Positions 6,140 through 13,035 of a stretch of 14,156 nucleotides of DNA are shown piece after piece. A program made the translations under genes and the position numbers. The number at the start of each line of letters is the position of its first letter. Position 1 is the stretch's first letter. The stretch spans positions 1 to 14,156 of the forward strand of contig SLOW01000166.1 in assembly GCA_007132315.1 (NCBI GenBank). Reading direction: 5' to 3'. The notes below the pieces were generated by a model. The model had not been told where the DNA came from. It did not search any database and saw nothing but the letters and a program-made list of their open reading frames with translations. Origin of the DNA: Opitutales bacterium (lineage in GTDB: Bacteria > Verrucomicrobiota > Verrucomicrobiia > Opitutales > T3Sed10-336).

Positions 6140-8626
6140 TCAGCGCGAGACTTCCTTGGCCGGACTGTTCTGCTGAAAGCCGAGCTTGTCGCCCTCACGG
6201 ATGACTTTCACGGGGTGACCGGCCTTGATGTCGCCGCGGAGCAGAGCTTCGGCCAACGGGTCTTCGATGTACTGCTCGACGGCCCGCCGCAGCGGCCGCG
6301 CGCCGTACTTGTCGTCGTACCCCTTGTCGCCGATAAACTCCTTGGCTTCCGGAGTGACCTCCAGAGTGATCTTGCGATCGACCAGGCGTTTCGAAAGCTG
6401 TGCGATCTCGAGCTCGACGATCTGGAGCACGTCTTCGCGGCCGAGAGAGCGGAAAACGATGATATCGCTGATCCGGTTGAGAAACTCCGGTTTGAAAACG
6501 CGCTTGGCTTCCTCGTTGATCTTTTCCTTCGTTTTCTCGAAATCGTCCATCCCCGTATTGGACACCCCGAAGCCGAGAGAAGTCTGCTTCTGGATTAACT
6601 GGGCTCCCACGTTGGAGGTCATGATGATCACCGTGTTCCGGAAATCCACCTTGCGGCCCAGGCTGTCGGTCAGGCGCCCGTCCTCGAGCACTTGCAGCAG
6701 CAGTTGGATGACTTCCGGGTGGGCCTTCTCCACCTCGTCGAAGAGTATGACGGAATACGGACGGCGCCGCACGGCTTCGGAGAGCTGTCCGCCCTCCTCG
6801 TAGCCAACGTATCCCGGGGGAGAACCGATCAGACGGGAAACGGAGAATTTCTCCATGTACTCGGACATATCGATCTGGATAATCGAATCCTGATCGCCGA
6901 ACATTTTTTCCGCCAGGGTCTTGGCCAGGTGGGTCTTGCCGACACCGGTGGGCCCGAGAAAGAGGAAGGAACCGATCGGACGCCGGGGGTCCTTGAGATC
7001 GGCGCGGGAGCGGCGCAGCGCCCTGGCGATGGCCAGCGTGGCGTTGTCTTGTCCGACGACCGACTTCCGCAGTTCTTCCTCGATGTGGAGGAGCTTTTCG
7101 GCCTCCTTGCGTTCGAGGCGGCTGAGGGGGATGCCCGTCCAGTCGGCGACGATCTGGAGCATTTCATCCTCACCCACCGTGATCTGCGTCTCCTTGCGAT
7201 TGCGCTTCCACTCCTCCATCGCCTTTTCACGCTTGGCCCGGAGCTGCTTTTCCTGGTCGCGGAACTTGGCGGCTTCCTCAAAATGCTGTTTACTGATCGC
7301 CTCCTCCTTATTGGCGCAGACAGCGTCGATTTCCCGCCCCATTTCCTCGATTTCCGGCGGGCGGTTCAACGAGGCGATGCGGGCGCGGGCGCCGGCTTCG
7401 TCGAGAACGTCAATGGCCTTGTCCGGCAGGAAGCGCCCGGTGATGTATCGATCGGACAACTTCACCGCCGATTCCAGGGAAGCATCGGTGTAGGTGACTT
7501 TGTGATGCTCCTCGTACTTGGAGCGGATCCCCTTGAGAATGAGAATCGAGTCGTCGATGGACGGGGCATCGACCTTGACGCTTTGGAAGCGCCGATCGAG
7601 AGCGCTGTCCTTTTCAATGTACTTGCGGTACTCACCGAGGGTGGTGGCCCCGATGCACTGCAATTCGCCGCGGGAAAGCGCGGGTTTGAAAATATTCGAA
7701 GCGTCCATCGCACCTTCGGCCGCCCCGGCGCCGACGATGGTGTGCAATTCGTCGATGAAGATGATGACGTTCTTCATCCGTTTGATCTCTTCCATCACGG
7801 CTTTGATCCGTTCCTCGAACTGCCCGCGGTACTTCGTTCCGGCGACCATCAGCGCGAGATCCAGGGTGATGATGCGTTTGTCGGCCAGGATCTCGGGAAC
7901 GATGCCGTTGGCGACCTCGATGGCGAGGCCCTCGACGATCGCGGTTTTGCCGACACCGGCCTCACCGATCAACACCGGGTTGTTCTTGGTGCGGCGGCAA
8001 AGGATCTGGATAACACGCCGGATCTCGGTCTGACGACCCACCACCGGATCGAGTTCGCCCTTCTGGGCGAGCTCGGTCAAATCGCGGCCAAACGCTTTGA
8101 GAGCGGGCGTTTTCTGGTCTTTTTTCTCCTCGCCTCCGGCCGAACGCCCGGATGCCATCGATTCCTCGGCCTCGCCGGAAAACTGGGGATCGAGTTCGCT
8201 GAGAATCTCATTGCGGGTGCGCTCGATGTCGATCTCGAGCGACTTGAGCACGCGTGCCGCCACGCCTTCGCCTTCACGCAGCAGGCCGAGCAGGATGTGC
8301 TCGGTGCCGACGTAGCTGTGGTTGAGCGCCTTGGCCTCCTTTCCGGCGAGCGCGAGCACCTTCTTCACCCGGGGGGTGTAGGGAATATTGCCCGTCGGTT
8401 TGCCCTCCGGGCCCATGCCGACCTGTTTTTCCACCGCGTTGCGTACGGTCCCGAGATCGAGGCCCATCTTCTGGAGCACGCTCACGGCGACGCCCTGCCC
8501 CAGCTTGATCAGACCGAGCAGGATGTGCTCGGTGCCGACATAGTTGTGGTGAAACCGGTCGGCTTCCTTGCGGGCGAGCGCCAAGACCTGTTGGGCGCGG
8601 GGAGTGAAATTGTTCATCGGTTCCAT
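6140..8626 (-). CDS. clpC: ATP-dependent Clp protease ATPase subunit ClpC
   Basis: An 828-residue Hsp100 unfoldase that feeds proteins into ClpP. Domains in order: a double Clp_N domain (about 1-145; the repeated GTEHILLGL units at 31-39 and 107-115); the first AAA+ module with Walker A GEAGVGKT (221-228), Walker B IIFIDE (288-293) and the DRRF arginine finger region at 344-347; a middle domain with a UVR-like helix (about 440-475, HFEEAAKFRDQ), which marks ClpC rather than ClpB or ClpA; the second AAA+ module with GPTGVGKT (558-565) and VILFDE (626-631). SLGFG at 683-687 is the ClpP-docking loop. An AAGGA ribosome binding site inside the last codons of mcsB, 8 nt before the ATG at 8626, fixes the start. 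The gap to mcsB is 4 nt, so the two are coupled. clpP is not in the window. Confidence 0.98.
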   Translation of the reverse strand: MEPMNNFTPRAQQVLALARKEADRFHHNYVGTEHILLGLIKLGQGVAVSVLQKMGLDLGTVRNAVEKQVGMGPEGKPTGNIPYTPRVKKVLALAGKEAKALNHSYVGTEHILLGLLREGEGVAARVLKSLEIDIERTRNEILSELDPQFSGEAEESMASGRSAGGEEKKDQKTPALKAFGRDLTELAQKGELDPVVGRQTEIRRVIQILCRRTKNNPVLIGEAGVGKTAIVEGLAIEVANGIVPEILADKRIITLDLALMVAGTKYRGQFEERIKAVMEEIKRMKNVIIFIDELHTIVGAGAAEGAMDASNIFKPALSRGELQCIGATTLGEYRKYIEKDSALDRRFQSVKVDAPSIDDSILILKGIRSKYEEHHKVTYTDASLESAVKLSDRYITGRFLPDKAIDVLDEAGARARIASLNRPPEIEEMGREIDAVCANKEEAISKQHFEEAAKFRDQEKQLRAKREKAMEEWKRNRKETQITVGEDEMLQIVADWTGIPLSRLERKEAEKLLHIEEELRKSVVGQDNATLAIARALRRSRADLKDPRRPIGSFLFLGPTGVGKTHLAKTLAEKMFGDQDSIIQIDMSEYMEKFSVSRLIGSPPGYVGYEEGGQLSEAVRRRPYSVILFDEVEKAHPEVIQLLLQVLEDGRLTDSLGRKVDFRNTVIIMTSNVGAQLIQKQTSLGFGVSNTGMDDFEKTKEKINEEAKRVFKPEFLNRISDIIVFRSLGREDVLQIVELEIAQLSKRLVDRKITLEVTPEAKEFIGDKGYDDKYGARPLRRAVEQYIEDPLAEALLRGDIKAGHPVKVIREGDKLGFQQNSPAKEVSR

Positions 8627-8630
8627 CGTC

Positions 8631-9731
8631 TTAATCCTTACTGGTTCGCTTCCGTTTTATTTTACCAAAGTCAGGTTCCGGGATTTTTTCAAACTCCGTT
8701 CGCAAATAAGCCGAACGCAGCACATCCCGCTCCTCGGATTCCGCCAGATGTTTTGCCGAATACTGGATGTGGCCCGGTTGGCATTCGATCAGCAGCCGGT
8801 CGAGGTTCGCGCGGTATTCCTCGGAGAAGATCTCCCGGTCCAGGCCGAGCCGAACGAGGGAAAGCAGGTTCATCGCCTCGGAAGAGCTGATCAGGTGGCT
8901 GTTACTCAGTATCCCGTAGGCGCGGGCGATTTTGTCCTGGAGCTTGATCCGTTCGGATTCGAAGAGCTTCTGACGCGCGTTTTCCTCCTGCTCGATGATG
9001 CTTTCGAGCACGCTGGACAGGCGTTTGATGATCTGCTGCTCGCTCTCGCCCAAAGTGGTTTGATTGGAGATCTGGAAAATACTGCCGCTGGCATCGGATC
9101 CTTCGCCGAAAAGCCCGCGCACGGCAATTCCGAGCTGGTTCACCGCCCGGATCACTTTCTCCATTTGGTTCGCGATGACCAGCCCGGGCAGGTGCATCAT
9201 CGCCGAGGCGCGCATGCCTGTGCCCAGATTGGTCGGACAGGCCGTCAGGTAGCCGAGTTCCCGCGAGAAGGCGTACGGCAGCTTGGCCTCGATTCCGGTG
9301 TCGATCCGGTCGATGGTCCGCCACACCCGCCGGAAGTGAAAGCCGCTCCTCAGGACCTGGATGCGCAGGTGATCCTCTTCGTTAACCATCACCACGCAGG
9401 ACTGGTCGCGGCTGATGATGGCACCAGCTCCCTCGCGACTGGACATCAACTCCCGACTGATCAGGTGGCGTTCGTATAAGATTTTCTTCTCCAGGTCGCT
9501 AAGTTCCCCGATATCGAACCGGAGACCGCGCTTCAGGCTGGTGACATCGCCCGCCAACTCGAAACACCCCGAGAGGATTTCCCGGCGCTGCTCGGGCCGG
9601 GCCCACGCTGGAAAGGAATGTCCGGCGAGGTTGCGCGCCAGGCGGATACGGGTGCTCAACACCACAGGACACTTCGAGACATTCCCGTGAGTCAGTTCGG
9701 CCTTGGCTTTGAGTAACGGTTTGATGATCAT
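8631..9731 (-). CDS. mcsB: Protein-arginine kinase McsB
   Basis: A 366-residue kinase of the phosphagen (creatine/arginine) kinase fold that phosphorylates arginine side chains of proteins, marking them for ClpC-ClpP. Visible family features are LSTRIRLARN (25-34, ATP-binding arginines), the NEEDH acidic motif (117-121), the conserved Cys165 in CPTNLGTGMRAS, and EGSDASGSIFQISN (210-223) followed by the C-terminal helical domain. ERDVLRSAY near 334-342 resembles the RDxxRA pocket that binds phosphoarginine allosterically in characterised McsB, with Ser for the final Ala. The start ATG overlaps the mcsA stop as ATGA, and AAGGA six nt upstream supports it. Length agrees with Bacillus McsB (about 360). 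It is followed after 4 nt by clpC. A role in free-arginine metabolism is very unlikely given this context. Confidence 0.97.
   Translation of the reverse strand: MIIKPLLKAKAELTHGNVSKCPVVLSTRIRLARNLAGHSFPAWARPEQRREILSGCFELAGDVTSLKRGLRFDIGELSDLEKKILYERHLISRELMSSREGAGAIISRDQSCVVMVNEEDHLRIQVLRSGFHFRRVWRTIDRIDTGIEAKLPYAFSRELGYLTACPTNLGTGMRASAMMHLPGLVIANQMEKVIRAVNQLGIAVRGLFGEGSDASGSIFQISNQTTLGESEQQIIKRLSSVLESIIEQEENARQKLFESERIKLQDKIARAYGILSNSHLISSSEAMNLLSLVRLGLDREIFSEEYRANLDRLLIECQPGHIQYSAKHLAESEERDVLRSAYLRTEFEKIPEPDFGKIKRKRTSKD
8635..8639 (-). promoter_or_regulatory. Ribosome binding site of clpC inside mcsB
   Basis: AAGGA, 8 nt before the clpC ATG, is embedded in the final Lys-Asp codons of mcsB. 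It supports the ATG at 8626 over the ATG three codons later. Confidence 0.65.
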
Positions 9732-10243
9732 CGTCCATCCTTCTCCGCTTTATCCCTCGATTTCCTAACCTCCTCGATCTGGTCCCGGAATTCGGCCGCC
9801 TCCTCATAACGCTCCGCTTCAACCGCCTTCTGGAGCTCCTCCTCCAAGCGGGACACCTCCTCCCTGTAGGAAAGGTGCTCCTGAACATGCGTCGGTATCT
9901 TGCCGCAGTGGCGCGTCCCCTTGTGCATATTGTCCAGCAGGGAACGAACGGTTTGGCCAAAATGTTCGTAACACTCCGGACAGCCGAGACGTCCGGTCTT
10001 GCGGAAATCCTTGCGGGTGTAACCGCAGATCGGGCAAATCGTGTCGTTGGAGTTGGTTTCGATCTCCTCGGACATGGACCCGGCCAACAGATCGGCCAGG
10101 GAAAAGCCGTTTGGGTCGGTCACCCCTTTTTCCTGCGCACAGGATTCACACAGGTCCACTTTGTGAACCTTATTGTTGAGAATCTGGGTCAGGTGAACAG
10201 TCGCCTGATTCTCGCAGAGATCGCATTTTAAGGCTTTTCCCAT
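9728..10243 (-). CDS. mcsA: McsB activator McsA (zinc-finger, UVR-motif protein)
   Basis: A 171-residue protein that in Firmicutes activates McsB and helps it engage ClpC. Two zinc-binding groups are visible: Cys7/Cys10 with Cys32/Cys35, and Cys70/Cys73 with Cys88/Cys91. The C-terminal part (about 126-163) is a UVR-type coiled coil, EEELQKAVEAERYEEAAEFR, similar to the ClpC middle-domain helix. Length and order match Bacillus McsA. It opens the mcsA-mcsB-clpC operon and overlaps mcsB by ATGA. No ctsR, the repressor gene that precedes mcsA in Firmicutes, is present: the next gene upstream is ilvE on the same strand. The ATG lacks a Shine-Dalgarno but has TATAGT exactly 7 nt before it, suggesting a leaderless or very short leader message. 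Confidence 0.95.
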   Translation of the reverse strand: MGKALKCDLCENQATVHLTQILNNKVHKVDLCESCAQEKGVTDPNGFSLADLLAGSMSEEIETNSNDTICPICGYTRKDFRKTGRLGCPECYEHFGQTVRSLLDNMHKGTRHCGKIPTHVQEHLSYREEVSRLEEELQKAVEAERYEEAAEFRDQIEEVRKSRDKAEKDGR

Positions 10244-10250
10244 GTAAAAA

Positions 10251-10256
10251 ACTATA
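10251..10256 (-). promoter_or_regulatory. Candidate -10 box of the mcsA-mcsB-clpC operon
   Basis: TATAGT on the - strand matches the TATAAT consensus at 5 of 6 positions and lies 7 nt before the mcsA ATG. No good -35 hexamer is seen at 16-19 nt spacing. The position fits a leaderless transcript. Confidence 0.4.
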
Positions 10257-10497
10257 TCACGTCACACGGCGGACTTCGACTAAAAGATCGAGACACCGTG
10301 TATTTCGATCCTTTTTTACCATGCACAAAGCATGCCGGAATGAAGGCAAACCCGTATGCGACACCGGAACGATCAAAGCCCCGCGAGCGGAGCCCGCTCA
10401 ATCGGTATCGCCCCTCCGTAAGGGCCACTCGCCGAAACCGGCTCCGCGTGACAAAACGGCGCAGCCACCGTCCCGTTGTCGCACCCGTCAAACACGC
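10257..10497. other. Intergenic region between ilvE and mcsA with possible dispersed repeat
   Basis: No convincing gene lies in this stretch. It contains a perfect hairpin, GAGCGG-AGC-CCGCTC at 10385-10399, and at 10425-10453 a stretch that on the - strand reads GTCACGCGGAGCCGG followed by TTTCGGCGAGTGG, resembling intergenic repeats that translate as 'CHAEPVSAS'. A short pair, CATGC/GCATG, lies near 10320. None has the T-run needed for an ilvE terminator. Confidence 0.3.
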
Positions 10498-11364
10498 TCA
10501 AAGGCGGGTGCCTTCGCGCCGCACCCGGTCCCGGAAATCGTCGATAAAACGTTGGGTCAGCGCGCCCGGACGCCCGTCGCCGACCGCCCGGCCGTCGATG
10601 CGAACCACCGGCACCACCTCGGCGGCGGTACCGGTCAGGAAACACTCTTCGGCCGTCCAGAAATCGTAGCGGGTCAGATTGCCTTCCACCAGCGGGACGT
10701 CGAGATCGCGGGCGATATCGAACACCGCGTCGCGCGTTATCCCCTTCAGCGCCCCGCAGCTCGGATCCGGGGTGTACAGGCGGCCCTTCGACAACATGAA
10801 GATATTGTCCCCGGTACACTCCGCAACAAACCCCTGGTCGTTCAGCATGATCGCCTCGGGCGCGCCGTGCTGCGACGCCTCGATGCGGGCGAGGACGTTG
10901 TTGAGGTAGTTGAGCGACTTCACCGCGGGATTGAGCGCGGCCGGATTGATGCGCCGGGTCGGCACGGTGACGATATCGAGGCCTTTTTCGTAGTACTCGG
11001 CAGGATACAGCGCGATGGTATCCGCTATGACAATCACCGTCGGATGATCGCAGCCGGCCGGGGACAAGCCCAGATTGCCCTTGCCGCGGGTCACGATCAG
11101 GCGGATGTAACCGTCGGTCAGCCCGTTGCGGCGGCAGGTTTCGCAGACGATATCGGACAGTTCCTTGCGGCTGAGGGGAAGCTCGAGCAGAATCGCCTTC
11201 GCCGAATATTCGAGGCGCTCGAGGTGCTCCTCCAGCCTGAAAACGCAGCCGCCGTAGAGGCGGATCCCTTCGAATACACCGTCTCCGTAAAGGAGCCCGT
11301 GATCGAACACTGAGATCCTGGCTTCCGACTCGTCCACGTACTCTCCGTCCAGGTAGATCTTCAT
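10498..11364 (-). CDS. ilvE: Branched-chain-amino-acid aminotransferase
   Basis: A 288-residue fold-type IV PLP enzyme that interconverts leucine, isoleucine and valine with their 2-oxo acids. The PLP-binding lysine is Lys149 in NPAVKSLNYLNN, and Glu182 in GFVAECTGDNIF is the residue that holds the pyridine nitrogen. The N-terminal ISVFDHGLLYGDGVFEGIR (17-35) and the late FLTGTAAEVVPV are typical of the family. D-amino-acid aminotransferase and aminodeoxychorismate lyase share the fold; the long match to IlvE-type sequence (VFEGIRLY, YIRLIVTRG) makes IlvE the best call. No Shine-Dalgarno is visible before the ATG. The gene lies 149 bp after ahcY with a strong terminator between, so it is transcribed independently. 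Confidence 0.93.
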   Translation of the reverse strand: MKIYLDGEYVDESEARISVFDHGLLYGDGVFEGIRLYGGCVFRLEEHLERLEYSAKAILLELPLSRKELSDIVCETCRRNGLTDGYIRLIVTRGKGNLGLSPAGCDHPTVIVIADTIALYPAEYYEKGLDIVTVPTRRINPAALNPAVKSLNYLNNVLARIEASQHGAPEAIMLNDQGFVAECTGDNIFMLSKGRLYTPDPSCGALKGITRDAVFDIARDLDVPLVEGNLTRYDFWTAEECFLTGTAAEVVPVVRIDGRAVGDGRPGALTQRFIDDFRDRVRREGTRL

Positions 11365-11438
11365 AGCGAAATGACGGACATACTTGGGTGAAGACCGCGC
11401 CGTTGTCTAGGCTTTTGTCCCGAAGAACGAACGGCCCG

Positions 11439-11472
11439 AAAAAAAGCCCCCGCGGTCGGACCGCGGGGGCTT
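11439..11472 (-). terminator. Strong intrinsic terminator after ahcY
   Basis: On the - strand, AAGCCCCCGCGGT, loop CCG, ACCGCGGGGGCTT (11472-11444) is a perfect 13-bp stem, followed without a break by T-residues (seven Ts at 11445-11439, two of them shared with the stem). It ends the ahcY message and isolates ilvE. Confidence 0.93.
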
Positions 11473-11513
11473 CTCAATGGCTTTCCTGGAAGAGAAAATC
11501 CCTTTCCGCCGCT

Positions 11514-12938
11514 TTAGTAGCGGTAGGTGCCCGGCTTGTAGGGCCCTTCCACCGGGATGCCGAGGTACTCGGCCTGCCCCTGGGTGAGCTTGGTCAGCTT
11601 GACGCCGATGCGTCCGAGGTGGGCGCGGGCGACCTCTTCGTCCAGCTCCTTCGGGAGGAGATAAACTTCCTTGCCGTACCTGTCCTTGTTCTTCCAGAGC
11701 TCGATCTGGGCGAGCGTCTGGTTGGTGAACGAGTTCGACATGACGAAGGACGGGTGACCGGTGGCGCAACCGAGATTGACCAGGCGTCCTTCCGCCAACA
11801 CCAGGATGGAATGGCCGTCCGGGAAGCGGAACTGATCGACCTGCGGCTTGATGTTGATCTTCTCGACCCCTTTCCAGTTCTCGAGCTTGTCGATCTGGAT
11901 CTCGTTATCGAAATGGCCGATGTTACAGACGATGGCCTGGTCCTTCATCTTGGACATGTGCTCGGCCGTGATGACGTCCTTGTTGCCGGTGGTGGTGACG
12001 TAGATGTCGGCCCAGCCGAGGGTGTCCTCGAGGGTGTTGACTTCGTATCCCTCCATGGCGGCCTGCAAGGCGCAAATCGGGTCGATTTCGGTGACGATGA
12101 CGCGGGCGCCGAGTCCGCGCAGGGACTGGGCGGAACCTTTGCCGACATCACCGTAACCGCAGACGACGGCGACCTTGCCGGCGATCATGGTGTCGGTGGC
12201 GCGCTTGATGCCGTCCACCAGGGATTCGCGGCAGCCGTACAGGTTGTCGAATTTGCTCTTGGTGACGGAGTCGTTGACGTTGATGGCCGGCACCAGGAGG
12301 GTTCCGTTCTTCATCATACCGTACAAACGGTGCACGCCGGTGGTGGTCTCCTCGGAAACCCCTTTCCACTCTTTCACCAGCTCGTGCCAGTGATTGGGAT
12401 TTTCGGCGTGGATCTTCTTGAGCAGATCCTTGACGATCGCTTCTTCCTTGTTGTCGGAATCGGTGTTCACCCACTCGCTGCCGTTCTCGAGCTCGTAGCC
12501 CTTGTGGATCAGCAGGGTGGCGTCGCCGCCGTCATCGACGATCAGCTGCGGCCCCTTGCCGCCGGGGAAGCTGAGCGCCTGGTGCGTGCACCACCAGTAT
12601 TCTTCGAGCGTCTCGCCCTTCCAGGCGAAAATCGGAGTGCCCCGTTCGACACAGGCCGCGGCGGCGTGATCCTGCGTGGAGAAGATGTTGCAGCTCGCCC
12701 AGCGCACGTCCGCGCCCAGGGCCTGCAACGTTTCAATCAGGACGGCGGTTTGAATCGTCATGTGCAGGGAACCGGTGATCCGGACTCCCTGAAGCGGTTT
12801 CTCCTTGCCATATTTCTCCCGGACCGCGATCAGGCCCGGCATTTCCAATTCGGCGATATCCATCTCCTTGCGGCCCCAATCGGCCAGGGACGGATCCGCG
12901 ATCTTGTAGTCTTGTTCGACTGCGGTTTGCGTACTCAT
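11514..12938 (-). CDS. ahcY: Adenosylhomocysteinase
   Basis: A 474-residue NAD-dependent enzyme that splits S-adenosylhomocysteine into adenosine and homocysteine, removing the inhibitor left by methyltransferases. Motifs: substrate-domain ITGSLHMTIQTAVLIETL (54-71) and ASCNIFSTQDHAAA (81-94); a ~40-residue insert (about 150-195) marks the long Gram-negative/eubacterial form; the NAD site VCGYGDVGKGSAQSLRGLGA (259-278); and the C-terminal KPGTYRY. The ATG at 12938 opens the conserved N terminus; the frame stays open to a TTG at 12968, but that lies within the T-run of a terminator hairpin and has no support. A ribosome binding site is weak (AAAGA about 10 nt upstream). It follows metK in the same direction, a natural pairing in the methyl cycle. 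Confidence 0.97.
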   Translation of the reverse strand: MSTQTAVEQDYKIADPSLADWGRKEMDIAELEMPGLIAVREKYGKEKPLQGVRITGSLHMTIQTAVLIETLQALGADVRWASCNIFSTQDHAAAACVERGTPIFAWKGETLEEYWWCTHQALSFPGGKGPQLIVDDGGDATLLIHKGYELENGSEWVNTDSDNKEEAIVKDLLKKIHAENPNHWHELVKEWKGVSEETTTGVHRLYGMMKNGTLLVPAINVNDSVTKSKFDNLYGCRESLVDGIKRATDTMIAGKVAVVCGYGDVGKGSAQSLRGLGARVIVTEIDPICALQAAMEGYEVNTLEDTLGWADIYVTTTGNKDVITAEHMSKMKDQAIVCNIGHFDNEIQIDKLENWKGVEKINIKPQVDQFRFPDGHSILVLAEGRLVNLGCATGHPSFVMSNSFTNQTLAQIELWKNKDRYGKEVYLLPKELDEEVARAHLGRIGVKLTKLTQGQAEYLGIPVEGPYKPGTYRY

Positions 12939-12966
12939 AATAATAAATCTTTCGATGTGTGGATTC

Positions 12967-13015
12967 AAAAAAGCGTCCCGCGAAACCCGTAAGAGTTGGA
13001 TACACGCGGGAACGC
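12967..13015 (-). terminator. Terminator-like hairpin between metK and ahcY
   Basis: On the - strand GCGTTCCCGCG (13015-13005) pairs with CGCGGGACGC (12982-12973) with a single bulged T, across a 22-nt loop, followed by TTTTTT (12972-12967). It begins 20 nt after the metK stop and ends 28 nt before the ahcY ATG. It could simply end metK or act as an attenuator for ahcY. I do not recognise an SAH or SAM riboswitch consensus. Confidence 0.8.
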
Positions 13016-13035
13016 GTTTCGTTTGAAGGAATGGG

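Noticed and set aside
6692..8890. 732-codon open frame on the + strand across clpC
   Set aside because: It lies antisense to the clpC codons with clear Walker motifs and has no recognisable domain; long antisense frames are common in GC-rich genes.
10252..10491. 79-codon - strand frame between ilvE and mcsA
   Set aside because: No start signal, arginine-rich composition and no family resemblance; it would overlap the candidate mcsA promoter.
11388..12992. 534-codon open frame on the + strand across ahcY
   Set aside because: Antisense shadow of ahcY; it also runs through the strong terminator and has no family features.
12939..13035. SAH or SAM riboswitch before ahcY
   Set aside because: I could not match the conserved cores of these riboswitches; only a terminator-like hairpin is supported.
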